DNA from: Cloeon dipterum
Lineage: Eukaryota; Arthropoda; Insecta; Ephemeroptera; Baetidae
DNA: 64,000 nucleotides
Reading direction: 5' to 3'
Assembly: GCF_949628265.1 (NCBI RefSeq)
Contig: NC_088786.1
Coordinates: forward strand, 28,479,681-28,543,680
A program made the translations under genes and the position numbers. Position 1 is the first letter of the stretch, and the number at the start of each line of letters is the position of its first letter. Below are positions 11,408 to 24,720 of this stretch, piece by piece. The notes beneath the pieces are model-generated. The model had not been told where the DNA came from, ran no database searches, and saw only the letters and a list, made by a program, of their open reading frames with translations.

Positions 11408-14400
11408 ATGGCCCAGCAATCTGGGCCGGCCGCCTCGCCGCCGGCCATCTTCCTACAGCAAACGGAAGGCGGTGGCGGCCAGGAGCTGCACGAGGTGGCG
11501 GCCGTCGTGGTGGACGCCGACCAGGTGGTCACCGTTGTGCCTCAGCAGCAACAAGTGGCCACGCAGGTTCGTGCCTTTGGGCCCGTGGGGCTGGGGTGGG
11601 CAGGGGGAGGGGCACGCATGTTGCCACGGCGACCGCGTCCCGCTCTTATCTTTTTCTCTCGCTCCCATTGTCAGTCGTGTGGGGCCGGGCACAGTCGGCG
11701 CCGATAAGTGTGTGACAGATTGCGCGCGTGATTGCAGACCGTGCTTGAGGAAACCTCCGTCGTGGACGCAGCGACCATCCAGGATACCGCTCCCCGCCAA
11801 GTCACCGCACAGGTCGTCGTCAGCAGCAACCCTCAAACAGGTAAATTATACTTTGAACCGATCCCGTGCTAGTGGAGGGAAATGAAATCAGGGCACGAAC
11901 CGGGGAAGATGTCTCGTCTCGGTTCAAAGGACTATGTTCATTCGTGTAACTAGAAAGCCTGAAACAAAATTCACTTTTGAACCGGGGTTAAACAGTCATT
12001 AACTAGCAATAACGATGGAACTACTTAAACTCTCTTAAACAGGTCTTTCTTTTCAATTATTAAGCAGCTTAAGTATTACTTAAAAAATAAACTCGCAATA
12101 TGAAATGTTTAAAATAACGGTGCTTAAAATATTCGCGGACAATTAGATTTTCCAAAATACAAAACCTGTAAAAAGATTAAAATACCCACAGAAAACATAA
12201 GTCTCCTCTTCATAAATTAACCAACGTAACTTGTGTTTTTTCTTTATTTTTAATGCATCAACTTCATCAATTGTTGTACTTGTGATGAAAGTCTATTTTT
12301 TGGCGCAGATATTGCCTCGGGTGATTTTTTGTATTTATATAAAATGAAAAGGTCACCATTACTACCTAAAATGGTTGTTGTTGAGTAGTATTACTAATAT
12401 GGAATTATGGCCTTTTAAATTGCAGAAATTAAAATTATGCAAAACAATCTCAAGCTCTTCCAAACGCTTTTTTAAGCGCACTGTTCAAATTTTAAAGTGG
12501 ATCAGTACAGATTTTTTTTATAATACCCTTACTTCCAACATGTTCTAAAAGTATGAAAGAGCTGAAAGAGTTAAAATTTACCACGGCTGCCGTTACAATT
12601 CCTGAGAAAATCGAATCCAATGTTTGCATACCAATCAAGCGGCGAGTACTGAAAATCATGATTCATTTCGCCAGAATGAAAATTTGCCTCATTATTCGCA
12701 CACAGATTTATAAATCGCGATGAGACGAAACAGAAATCAATGAAAAAAAACCCATTGGAAAACCGTTAAATTTTTCGAGAAATTTGGCGAAATCTTAAAT
12801 TTAACATTTTGCTTGATCCTATTTTGATTTGTGCACGATGTTCAGAGATTATTATTAAAACTATCGGTATGATCATCTGCTAACTGTAGTCAAGAATCAA
12901 TTTCAATTGTTGCCCTGTATCAATCCACTTTGAGAATGAACTGCTAGATTTGGTTTTTTAGTGTTTTTTCGGTTGATGTGTGCAGAAAATATATATATTT
13001 TTAGGGACACCTCAAAAGTTAATAACTAATTAAAATATAAATGAAATCCTTTAATTAAAATTAAAAGACATCCAAAATTTTCGCTCACAATAAATGGCAG
13101 CAACCAACCTGCTGCCGCTTTTTTCGTTTTGGCTATGTGACCATTTATTTGTCCTTCATGGAAGGAAAGAGGGAAATTCATTACAGGTAGTTCTCTGGTT
13201 TCTGGTCAGCTCTCCCTTACCTCTCAACTTCCCTCTTGGCTTGTGTGGGGAAGAGCTGTGTCTCGATTTACTTTGTTTTCGCACTAATTATTTTCTCCTG
13301 TCCTTTGTGCCTTCTTTCATTGCCACAATAATTAAACTAAAGCCGCAAAAGTACTTTGCCTTACAATTTTGTTTGAATCGTCGCTCTTTTGTGTTTCCTT
13401 TTGCTAAAAGTGTCTGTGGTGCCGGTGAGCTCGTCGCTGTCATCGTCTCCTGTCTCTGGCTCTTCTTCGCCGCCGGCCGTGGAGCCCAGCGCCGCCCAGC
13501 AGTTCATCGCAGTCACAGGTAAGCGGCGGCTGAAGTTGCCCTCTTATGAACCCAAAACCAACCCCATCTTGCTCGCGAGCAGCTTTGGCAACCTGCAAAA
13601 ATTCCGCGAATTGAGGATAAAAATTTGAAATAAAATACTACAATCGGCTAACGGGTTGCCCTCGTTGCTGCCATCAAAGCACCCCCTGATCCCTGATTTG
13701 GCCCCCGCTCGCATTGACCAAATGCGGTGGTGCACCAGACTTACTCGACTGCTGTGTGTGTTTGTAGACTCGGAGCGGTCTTACGCCTCTCTGACCCCCG
13801 TTAACCCATCTGGTAAGGAGAACCCTGAGTGTGTGCGTGTGACCTCTTTGTTTGTGCCTTGCTCATTGTCAGAGCTATTATGTGAAATATAATTATACCG
13901 GGGAAAGAACGAACACAAGGTTTGCATGCGTGTCGGCGGGAGAGGACTCGAGTATTGCCGGGAGGAGCAGAGGCTGCGCGCGTAAGCCGCTTACCTCCGC
14001 TAATTGGGCCCTCAAAGACCAATAACGAATTCAGTAATCCTCCGTCGCCGCCGCCACCGCCGTCCTCGCTGTTGTTGTTGATGTTGATGTTTTGCCCCAC
14101 GCGCGCGTTCGCAACCATTAGCATATTACGCCACTTGCAAGTGAACGAGAGATCATAATTCCTCTCCACCCCTTACTCCTTGAATTTGTCCGCGTGGGTA
14201 GATGCCCAGCTTACTTTTTAAAATCCCGGCAAATGGAAGCCCGACCCTTACCTGGCCGCTGTTGAGTGCCCTCCTTTCGATGTTGCGTCGACCAATTAAA
14301 TGCGAATTCGAATCGAGCGAAAGAATCCATGGTGTCCAATGGTGTTTTCTGCACGCGTGTCGATCTCGCACTTTGATCCCTTGTTCCTTTAAGCCGCCCC

Positions 14401-17400
14401 TGCTGACCTCTTGGCGCTTGCTCCGCAGTGTCTGGCGAACCTGGTAGCGTACAGGTGGTTACCGGCGACACAGTGGCTCACCCAACCTACGTGCAATATG
14501 TGGACGAGGCGCCGGAGGCCGCCACGATTTACACCACTACCAACGGGCAGATGTAAGTAGACCTTTTTTTCTTTAACAGTGAACTCGGCGATGAAAAGAT
14601 TTTGCACGTATTTGGCTAACATAATTTAAGATTTAATCTAAAGTGTATTTCTTGTTCAAGTCATGATTCAATTTTTCTTTAACTGTTACAACACAACTCA
14701 GCCAGCCTTGAAGTATGATTTTTGTTGCACTCTTTGGTAGCGCGAAGAGACCATTTTCAGGTTTGCCACAGTCGATGATTACTCTGCTAATTTCATCATT
14801 TTTATTAGGTACCCTGTCTTTACAATTGGCATGTTACAAATGTAAGAATTAAAAACTACCATCTGAAATTTAAGGATTTTTATAACATCAAACGTAAGGA
14901 AGCCGAATCATCGATCATCCTCACAAGTTATCGCTAATATCGTGTTTATATCACTGGACCCTGTTTTGATTTTTCCCGGTACGCATAGATCAAAGACATA
15001 CACGTACTTGGTTGCTGGTGACGGCATTTCGCTTCAAGTGCGAATCATTGTTCCACTCACAATCCCTGTGTTAATAATCCCATTTCACTAACAAAATAAC
15101 ATTATCGCATCCCTTTCTTTGCTTTGGCAATCTGCTAATATAATCAATTGACATAAATTTTTACAAATAATGTACTCTTTCCACATTTATGACCTGTTTT
15201 GGCTCGTAAAATTAGAATTCTGTTGGCTCATCAGCAGCAAAACTTTACCAGTAATCGTGGTAGCCGCATTTTTTCTCTGTGATTCAAAAATTATTCTGTA
15301 ATGTTATAATTCAATTGTCTGCCAGTTCAATTGTATTAAGTCGGACAGCCTGTTTCTGCCGCATAAAATTGTTGGTCAAAGTCATACTGAATTAAGCGAA
15401 ATAATTTTAACATGAAATCACCTAATAGATCTAATAATGGTCATTTTCTAATGTGTTTAAAAACCTACCGATATAAATTTGATTAAATTATTAGTCAAAT
15501 CTGTGAATTTAGTTCGGATTATTTGTTTTGTAATACCGGAAATATGTTTATGTTTGTTGATATTTTCGGTTCTGTCAGTTAAGTAAATTGTTTATCCTTG
15601 ATCATTATTATACTCGCAATTTATCCTTTCGTTAAAAATAGCTATTTCTTTTGTTATTATCAGGGCATACCCTGTATACACCATGGGTGAAACAACGGCG
15701 ACAATGTACACGCCTGCAGCTTCAGGGCAGTACTACAGCAATCAAGGCACAGCCAACTATGGACAGGTGAGTCGTTTCCTTGAACATACTTGCTTAAGAA
15801 AAAACATGAAAACTGGTGCATGTAGAATGAAAATGATACAATCAGTTTGCTCATCCTTGTACAATATGCATCTTCACATTTTACATTTTAAGTAGAAACA
15901 ATAATAAGCTCAGACAAATTTTGTCCATTGCACAATGCTTCATGCAAGCTACATGTAAACAGACAACAACAAAAAGCTAACGCGATGCGCAACGTAATGA
16001 GCACCACAATGTAGATTTGTGGAATAGCTGAAAGCGAATCTCACGTATTGTTGTGTGTCACATGACGCACTGAATAATAAATTTCACTTTCTGTAAGTGA
16101 TATATTTGATGACACGAATAAAACATTAATTCAAATTTTGGCCCTCAGAAATCCATTATTGCTCAATCATAAATTATTTCAAAACTAAATACACCAACAG
16201 CCACCAATTATCCGATATTTATTTTTACCCTGGATCACATCTGTGACTAATTGCTGGTCCTTGGTTAGGACCATACGCAGCTGTTGACGCAAACACCAAA
16301 TACCGCAACTTACATCCTCCAGCAGGGTGTCGACGCCAGCGAGGCACACGCTTTGATCTCCAACAGGGCCAGCCCTCCTACTGTTACTGCGGTGAGTTTC
16401 TATGCTAAATTTATTTTTATATCACCAGTGCATCATTTTACCAGCGAGGAATAACTAAATAGAGGTGGATGTTATCTCATTCTCAAAGTTTCAGACTAAT
16501 TCTTTATTTTCTTGGCTAAAGTGCAAGGTGGAAGGGAGTTTTTCCAATGCTCAGAATGAGGGGGCATGCAAGGTTGGTTCAAGCTTGTCCTTCCACTTGT
16601 ACTGTAGAGTTTCTTAATAAAATTGTCGTGTAGTGTGTATCTGAATTAAAAGAGAATATATTGTGCATCTGTCATGTTTTGGCAATAACCTTGGGTGTTT
16701 GGTTGCTTTTGTTTTCTCTGCTTGCCCACTCGCTCGAGAGTAGCAGGAGGTGACAGGTTACATGGTGCCTGCCGAGGCCAATAACAGCAGTGGCGGCGAG
16801 GCCCTTGACGAAGGGGGCTCGGACTCGGGCGGCCACAATTCGCTCAGCCACGCCACCCGCATATCCCCGGCCACCGTAAGGACAGAAGCTTACTCTTCTT
16901 TAATTGGTTTGCCCCTTCCTGTCTCTTTATATTTTGGTTTTTGCCTTCGCCCCTCCTTCATTTTTGTCTTTTACGTGTGAAAGCTGAACAAAGTCTTTTG
17001 CGGTCGTAGGTCCAGTGGCTGGTTGACAATTATGAAACGGCCGATGGAGTCAGTCTGCCCAGGTCTAACCTGTACCACCACTATTTGCGCCACTGCACCG
17101 ATAACAAGCTCGACCCGGTCAATGCTGCCTCTTTTGGTAAACTCATCCGCTCTGTTTTCATTGGCCTACGCACCAGACGTCTTGGAACCAGGTAACCCAT
17201 TAAAAACTGAATGAATGAACGAAATGACTGTTATGCAATTACGCTGCATCATATAATTTATTGATGTAATTTGCACACTAATGTACTAAAATTATGCTGC
17301 CTTGTGTAGCAGAATAAGCACCAGCCGTTAATTCTCCGGAATTGGCTGGACTTCTGTAGCTTTCAAAATAAATATATTTCTTTTTTTAATATTTTGTAGA

Positions 17401-20400
17401 TTGAATCAGAGGATGAGTTAAGCCAACTTTTTAAGTAGCATAAAAAGTGTTTCATCAATCATCAACTTGATCTTTGCAGGGGCAACTCCAAGTACCATTA
17501 CTACGGCATCAGGGTAAAGCCCACAAGTTCTCTTGCACAAAGTTCTGAGCAAGAGGAAGCATCTTCGGTGTCTCCTTGCGGGGGTCGCCAGGGTAGCCTC
17601 ACTGGGTCGGGCGGAGGAAAGCGGTTCAAGGCCACTATCAAGGTGAACGACTTTGACGGGCAGGCGGGAGGCCAGGTGGCGGCCACGGCGTCTCCCCAGG
17701 TGGCGCAACACCAGCAGTACCTGGGTGAGGCCACCGCTGCGGTGCCAGAGCTGCCCAACATAGAGGTGGGAGGCTGCCCTTTGCCCGACCAGTGTACCCT
17801 GGAGGACGTCGACTCCTTCAGGAGCATGTACCGCGAGCATTGCGAGGCATTCTTGGACGCGGTTACCAACCTTGAATTCAACACCGTCGAAAGCCTCTGG
17901 CGGGACTTCTGGCGCAGCTCTGATAACAACAATGATGAGTGCGAGGAGGAAAAGTACCTGGCCAAGTGAGTGTTTCGCTGTACAAATCGCCACTTTGGTC
18001 TAACGTGATTATCATCCATCTAGGTTGAAGCTATACGCTTTGTGCGAGAGCGAGGTCGTACAGGCGTTTGTCAAGAAGGTTGACTTTGACTTCTACCAGA
18101 ATCTAGTTGAGGTGCTCATTCCAGACGTCCTCAGACCAATTCCAAGTAATTTCATCATTTTTTGCTCTTGCTCCTATCAATATTACTCTTATTTCAGGTT
18201 CCTTGACGCAAGCTATAAGAAACTTCGCCAAAGGCCTCGAAGGGTGGCTTACTAGCGCCATGACTGGCTGTCCTGAGAAGATGATGAACATAAAAGTATG
18301 TGCGCTTCAATCTTTCGACTTTGTCTCTACGTGGTAACCATTTAACAAGAGATATATTATGTTTCTATTAGTCAGCATCATAATGTTAAGTCAGCTCACA
18401 AATTCCTTTCTTTTATCGTTTGAACATATATAGCATTTAAATTATAATCATGATAGATCTCAACAGGGCAAGAGGCACGAATCATTTGAAGCTTTGAATG
18501 TAAGATCCATTTTTTACTCCTGAGTGATCGCATTTGAGTACGATTTGCTTCAAAGCTTTGAAGTCAATCTCTATCAAATCCAAAAGGTTTATACAAAAAA
18601 TAAAATTACAAGGCGTCAAAAGCCTTGTTTAGCTATAATGACATTTTAATAATTACTACATGCGAGTAAGTTTAACTTCATGTTCTTCCTTGTTATTAGT
18701 AGGAAAGTGATTTGCTTTTTTCTGGTAGCCCATGTTTAACATAATATAAACAGTTATTAATTAATATTTTTTTAACAGCCTGAATTTAACTTAACTATTT
18801 GATTTTCTACAACTACATTATTCAATAAATTAGTAATCTTGCTCATATCTAATTTATATTTCGCTTTTAAGTTGCTAAAAATCCTAATAGCTTAGATTCT
18901 AAATATTTGCTTTTGTTTTTTGTACAGCTTTGCGCTGTAAGCGCGTTTGCACAAACTCTTCGCAGATACACTTCACTTAACCACCTGGCGCAAGCGGCTC
19001 GTGCAGTGCTGCAGAACTCAACGCAGATCAACCAAATGCTTGCTGATCTCAACAGGGTCGACTTCCATAACGTTCAGGAGCAGGTGAGCACTATCCCGCT
19101 AGGTTGCGCAATTCGATTGCTGAAGCCGCCTCGTGTTTGCAGGCGTCGTGGGTGTGCCAGTGCGAGCCAGAGATGGTGCAGCAACTGGAGGCTGACTTCA
19201 AAGAGACGCTGCAGCAGCAGAACTCACTGGAGCAGTGGGCCAGTTGGCTGAAGAAGGTGGTGGCCACCGTGCTGCAGCCGCACGAGGGCAAGCCCGACTT
19301 TGGCAGGGCGGCGCGCCAGTTCCTGCTCAAGTGGTCCTTCTACAGCTCTATGGTCATCAGAGATCTGACCTTACGCAGTGCCGCTTCCTTTGGCTCCTTC
19401 CATCTCATCCGCCTCCTCTACGATGAATACATGTTCTACCTGATAGAACACCAGGTTGCCCAGGCCACCGGAGAGACGCCCATTGCTGTCATCGGCGAGG
19501 TCAGTTCTAGCTCATTATTTTCATGAATCGTATTTTTTCTTTATTTGACCTGATCTAGTTTTGAGAAACAATCTCTTGAGATTTAGTTTCAAAATTATCT
19601 TTATTGTTCTGCAGGACTATTTTGCAACATACATTGCCATATCCAGTTAAACAGCAAATATCAACGTAATTGGTAAAAAAAAAGATGTGGGAAATTTTTC
19701 AACACCTCTTGAGAAACTTTTCATTTAAAATTTCTTGAAATGCACTTAAGTTTTCATTCAGACACATATTCGGTGGAAGATAACTTCATAGGCGATAGCA
19801 CTGAACTTGAAAGCAGTTTTTGTGCACTTTGACACTTACAAGTGGGGCTAGCAGTTTTATTCTATGCGCTCTTGTCTTGCCAAACAAGTTAACATCACAC
19901 ATTGTGGCTACTAAAGGGCACAAATAAGGTGGACTGTTTTTGTACAGAATTTCATGTGTCTGCACTAGAACATCATGATAATTTCTTCTATTGACTACAA
20001 TTGAAATTAGACTTCTTTAAAAAAGATCAAAAAGTTTTTTCCACGTTTTGCCTTATAAATATAGCGAGTTACATTATTCTGCAATATTTGTAGATTGTGA
20101 AACTTGGCCTGACGAGGAAAGGGTTTTGTCAAAAACCATGCCTTACAATTCCGCTAAACCCGAATTCAACCGCTTTCTCAGCTCAATCTCATCGCTAAAT
20201 TGTATTTATTGATCTTTAATTTTAACTTTACTAATTGATTTGAGATGCACGCGGGAGTTATGACATTCAGAACCCACTAAAAGCACCTATGTTTTGTGTG
20301 AATTTAAGGCCATCCATTTCAGACCTGACGACAACATCACTTAATATGATGTTCATTATGGAAATGCAATTTTCGATTGCAGCTAATGTACAAGTGGATG

Positions 20401-21129
20401 TCGTCCGCATAATATAAAATGTAGCTGCACCCATCTTTAAATAAATTAACCACATCGTGCGTGAAGGTTGAAAACAGAAGTGGGCCTAAACAGCTCCCTG
20501 AGGGACGCCGGCCTAAATACTGATCCACTTGGACAGTTTGCCATCTGAACCGTGGCCAGACAGATAACTTTTAAAGAACTATAAATTTAGAATATGCTGG
20601 GATGAAGACATATAGCCTCGTGTCAAATCGTCATTAGTAAAATTCCGGAAAATAGGCATTTGAGATAGCTAAAATTTAAATATGCTGGACTTCCAGCTTG
20701 ACTATACCACCAAATTTGAATATATTTTGTCACCTGTTCCCCTTTGTAATAATTCCCCCCTCCGTTTCTTATTTTCCTTTGAGTTTTAAATGAACTTAAG
20801 ACTTTATAAAAGTACTTGGAATTTTGTAAATTCAATGTGACATGAGTATTTTTACTGTATAATCTAAAATAGATTTTAATCTCTTCATGAAATAAGGCTG
20901 CAGTTGACAGCTGAAACTAGTTAGAATAAATATAAACAACGATTATTTCAATGAGAAATGTCTAATTTTTTCTTCCACTGTGACTTTCTCGAGTGTGACT
21001 TTCAATCACTTTGAATTCTTTTTATTGAGTTACTTTTTGAGTATTGATTTTTGGTACGTTTGTTGGTTGCAGCGCAACTCTTTGGAGGACGATGGGCCCG
21101 ATCGGAAACGTGTCCGGCTGATGAGTTAA
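11408..21129 (+). CDS. Rfx: Regulatory factor X transcription factor (RFX1/2/3 type), complete
   Basis: Fourteen coding exons join in phase: 11408-11566, 11738-11840, 13411-13518, 14429-14552, 15664-15766, 16269-16391, 16747-16875, 17010-17191, 17480-17965, 18024-18145, 18198-18295, 18928-19083, 19143-19499 and 21073-21129 (2307 nt, 768 aa). The ATG is the first after the 11345 acceptor, with A at -3 and G at +4. Residues 1-282 form a Gln/Val/Thr/Ser-rich, activation-type N-terminus. Residues about 283-358 are the winged-helix RFX domain ([40 protein letters not shown]). The C-terminal half (about 460-750) carries the family's B/C and dimerization regions, including [16 protein letters not shown]. 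The C-terminus is very short and basic (RKRVRLM). RFX1-3 proteins bind X-boxes and drive ciliary genes. The last intron contains a decayed LINE fragment. Confidence 0.93.
16516..16607 (+). other. Imperfect inverted repeat in an Rfx intron
   Basis: Left arm 16516-16536 (CTAAAGTGCAAGGTGGAAGG...) pairs with 16589-16607 (CCTTCCACTTGTACTGTAG) with one bulge, one G-U pair and one mismatch, enclosing about 50 nt. It lies between the exons ending at 16391 and starting at 16747. It could be a hairpin in the pre-mRNA. No function is assigned. Confidence 0.3.
20265..20580 (-). mobile_element. Decayed non-LTR retrotransposon (LINE) reverse-transcriptase fragment in the last Rfx intron
   Basis: Read on the minus strand, three frames in turn give pieces of the RT palm. 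First comes [15 protein letters not shown], a stop and AGVPQG. Then [11 protein letters not shown] leads to [10 protein letters not shown], which contains the catalytic YADD. Then [10 protein letters not shown] follows. These match, in order, the AGVPQGS-LGPLLF, YADD and NGLKLN blocks of Jockey/CR1-like elements. At least two frameshifts and a stop show it is dead. It is antisense to Rfx and has no ends I can place. Confidence 0.7.
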
Positions 21130-21291
21130 AGACATGAAAACGGAAAGCACATTCCCTATCTTGATTGTTAATGTTCTGATTGTTGCTGTGAGCTCAAACA
21201 CGAACACACTCATAAACTCACTGGTACACAAAACACACTTGTAATCACACACTGGAAACTGTGTAGGTGTTATTTTTGTATGCAGAAAAGA

Positions 21292-21297
21292 ATTAAA
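21292..21297 (+). promoter_or_regulatory. Possible proximal poly(A) signal ATTAAA of Rfx
   Basis: The variant hexamer lies 163 bp after the Rfx stop in an A-rich run. A canonical AATAAA lies further on at 21880-21885, so short and long 3' UTRs are both possible. Confidence 0.35.
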
Positions 21298-21879
21298 AAA
21301 AATGAAGATGAATCAGCAGCAGCTAGTCGCAGCCGACTGCTGAAGCCGTTGGTTTTTTGTAAAGTTTTTGTAAGCTGCTCTTTCTCTTGATCTTTCTGGT
21401 GTCTTTGGCCCGCCGCCGTTACTGTGCCATTCGTGTTTAAGCGGCCTTCCTCCGCTCCTGAGAGGGGGCTCTGTGTGGGCTCGCCAACTAATTTGATGTT
21501 TTCCTGCGTGTAAAAGTCAGTCAAATGGATTGCTTGCTTAAAAACTGATTGGGTTGGTTGGTGGTGCATTACTGTTGGTGTACATATTATTTTGTTTGCC
21601 ATTCTAGTCACTCTTCACTCACATCATGTGTTCATCTTTGTCTCATCAGGGGGTCTCATTCTGTGCGAAATCGATACTTTCGCAGATTGCGACCTCGCAG
21701 ATCAGCACTCATGCAGGGCGCGTGCTAAGCACAAACTAGACATGTAACCAAAAAATAAGGGAAAATGCTTTCTTCGCCATTGAATTACTGTGTTTGATTG
21801 TTTGCTAACTTCACCGACACACATAGAACACACGCTATCTGCTCTCACCAAAAAGATTTGAACTTATTTTTAGTTTGGT

Positions 21880-21885
21880 AATAAA
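21880..21885 (+). promoter_or_regulatory. Possible distal poly(A) signal AATAAA of Rfx
   Basis: Canonical hexamer about 750 bp after the Rfx stop and about 240 bp before the TATA-type promoter at 22121. Between the stop and here I see no coding exon, so 21130-21900 is best read as Rfx 3' UTR plus a short spacer. Confidence 0.4.
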
Positions 21886-22120
21886 TTATTCGCATCAAAG
21901 ACGAGCCAACTGTTGTTTTTTTCCTTATTTCCTTCTTTCGCTGCAAGGTGAACTCGCACATTCCTCATATTCGTTCTCTCGAAGCATCAGGTTGCTCCTG
22001 ATCAATAGTCTAGCGGCAGCAAGTCCGGTTTACCGCGCGGGTTGCATAAGATGCCAGCTTCCTGCTCTCAGCACGGCTCGGTCAGGAAGCAGAAAAGCTG
22101 CTCTCGCCTTTTTTTATTGA

Positions 22121-22308
22121 TATATAGAAGTGCCGCGCGCTGCTGGCCCAACACTCTGCTACCTCTGCTGGACAACGTGCACACACACACTCACTAGTGT
22201 CCACGCAAGTGTGAAATAAACGACGTCGTCTCTTGTGATAAAGCAGAGTGATTCGAGTTGTAGCTGCAGAGAGCTCATCTCGTCTTTATCTTTCCGCTGT
22301 GTGAACAA
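22121..22308 (+). promoter_or_regulatory. TATA promoter and candidate non-coding first exon
   Basis: TATATAGA at 22121-22128 would place a start near 22150. The following stretch ends in a good donor, AACAA|GTAAGT, at 22308/22309. It has no long ORF, so it reads as a 5'-UTR exon on the plus strand. The next plus-strand coding gene is the elongase, whose coding exon acceptor is at 41650-41651, with a possible intermediate UTR exon at 31531-31586. Assignment to that gene is inference, and an unrecognised non-coding transcript is possible. Confidence 0.45.
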
Positions 22309-24000
22309 GTAAGTGCCACTTCTTAATTTTAATCACTTCTCGCCATCGATCAATTGTTATCAACCACTCGTTGTCATTAATAAAGCCTTTTGTCAATGAT
22401 ATTGCCGTTAATGGGTCTGATCTGTGAGAAATTAAAGATTGTTGAGCTCAAGTACCTTCTCTTTTTGCAATCCGTCAGCTTAGAAACGCTCTAAAATAAT
22501 GCCATTTATATAAGGTTAATATCTTGGTAGTGGTAAAATGTGTTACAAGTTCAGCTCTACGCTTTCAACGTGCTGGTTGCATCAGCGAAAAGCAAAATTT
22601 TCAGCGCCGCTGAGCGAACATAAACCCAACTTATTTAACAAACTTAAGAATGGAAAGTTCTGAACACCTTAATCAGCAATTTGGAGGCAAATAATTGTAG
22701 GTTATGCCGTGCGCGATGGGTATTACCGCCGCCGTGTTAATGGTGATTTCATGCGACCTTCATGGCCAGGCGCGCACAAAATTTAATATTTTATGCCTCT
22801 CTATTTTTAAGAATTCTGTGCAAAAGAATACGCAAAAATGGCTTAAAAAGATAAGAAAAAAAATAATGAAATAATTTACTCTTTTACACATACTATTGAG
22901 GTCAAATCGCAAATTAGAAAAGCGTTGCTGAATACCAATCATAAAATCATATTAATTGCTCATCTCATACATACTATCAGTTTCGCAAAAGATGCTAATT
23001 AGTTTTGATCTTTTATATTATTTCCATATTATAGACTTGATCGGATCAAACCGGTATAGTGCTTAATTGTTAATGCGTGAAGAGTATAATGCATGTTTTA
23101 TTATTCCCGACACTGTACAATAAAATAAATAAAAGATTAGCTTACAAAATGAATATGATAAACCTTGTGTTGTGATGGAAGATTTTATTACTTAACTAGA
23201 TTTTAATTACAAAATGATTTCTGCTGGCCCTAGTTGACCCTGAATTAAACAAGAGTTCCTGATTTATATTTTATATTCGCTCGTGTTTTGGTTTTATTTA
23301 TAATTATTAATAAAAGTGATTTATCGAGATGCATGGAGATATGTAAAATATTGGACTGTAATAAATCTTGTTTATTTTTCATAATAATGATAAATTTGCT
23401 ATCATACATGAATATAATATTGCCGAACACACACACTACTTCCAAATCCATTTACCACAATACACATGCTCTAAATCTTCCAAATGTAACTGATGGAACT
23501 GATTTATTTACTTCACTAAAAGACTCCGAAAATATAATTTAATTCTATCAAGTGTGCCCTAATACTTCTGTTAGAGGGTGAAAATAAATTTAATGGCAGG
23601 AAACTCTCCTGAAATAATAATACTTTTAAAATTTTGCCTTCACACCATTCCAAATTCCAACTGGTCCCCACGAAGCTATCTATGATCAAATCAAAATATC
23701 ATTGAAATTGTATAAAGCAATTTTGGTTAACTTTCTGAAAGGAAAAGCAGGCAGCCTCGCAGGACGGGATTCGTATTTTAGCGCTGGAATGTGAGAACGA
23801 GTCACGGACACAGGTGTTGAAAGACGGAGGTAAATAAACCGGTAGTGAGCAAGGGACGACTGGCTTTAATTTGCGGTCTATTTTCTTTCCGTAAACAATT
23901 TAATTTGCCGAGATATATCACTAGTTTCCTTAAAACTATGAAAAGATAGCCAAGATTTCTGCAGGAACGAGTGGGAGCGGGCTGCTTGATGCTCGGTGGG
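22309..24000. other. AT-rich non-coding DNA
   Basis: No recognisable exon, RNA gene or repeat. The ORFs are short, AT-driven and without splice context. It probably lies in a long 5' intron. Confidence 0.35.
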
Positions 24001-24720
24001 AAAACCGGTTTCGAGCAAAGTCCCACCGGTATTGAACCGGAGGCCGCTGTGTGTGTGTGGCTCACTTCCGGCTGCAAATCGGTCGTTCGTTGTCTGGGCG
24101 CGCGTGATCCGAGAGGAGTTTGTCTGGCCGCACTCCGCACAGCCGCGAGAGACGTTCGGGCACGGTGGAGCGGAGGCGTGAGTGCGAGTTCAGTGTCCTG
24201 CCCGATTTGGCCGCCGAGCATTCGGCCAGCGCGTTTTCGACCGGCCTGCGCGTCGATCGGCCAGCCAGCTCGAAAGCCAGCCACGCCCCTCAACCCACTC
24301 CGACCTGCCTGCCAGTCTGTCGTCGGCCCAGTCGGCCGTCCCTTCGGCCCACCATGCCCGTGTGACGCGGCCCGCTACTTAACCGGACAGGTGAGTGGAC
24401 TCCGTGCCGACCGAGTAAGACGCCGCCACCCCATTTCAACCCCCTCCATCCCTGCGGTGCACCAGGGTTGCGTGCTGGCGGCGACGGACCACCCCGGCGA
24501 AAGTGACTCTGCCTACGGGCGTGGAAGTTTTTTCCTTCCTTCCGTGGACCGAGGGCACGCCACGTTCGATCGGTGGGCCCCGACTTGGTGACCACACCCC
24601 GGGCCAGAAGCGAAGTTCCACCGCCGGCCGGTAAACGAATTTTGTTGCGTGCAGAAGGCCTGGGACGGGGGGTGCCTCGGGCCCGCCGCCGATTTTGGGT
24701 CAAGACTGGACACGGCGAAA
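24000..24720 (+). promoter_or_regulatory. CpG-rich island with candidate 5'-UTR exon ending at 24390
   Basis: Dense CG dinucleotides in an AT-rich setting. An exact donor CAG|GTGAGT follows position 24390. Long ORFs on both strands (about 200 codons) are Arg/Pro/Ala-rich products of GC content and show no domain. This looks like an alternative promoter and leader exon splicing downstream, by position to the elongase. Confidence 0.4.

Noticed and set aside
3998..15270. Shared CTCATCAGCAG...AACTTTACC string in a SCAF intron and an Rfx intron
   Set aside because: Only about 20 bp are shared and flanks do not extend, so it was not called as a repeat family.
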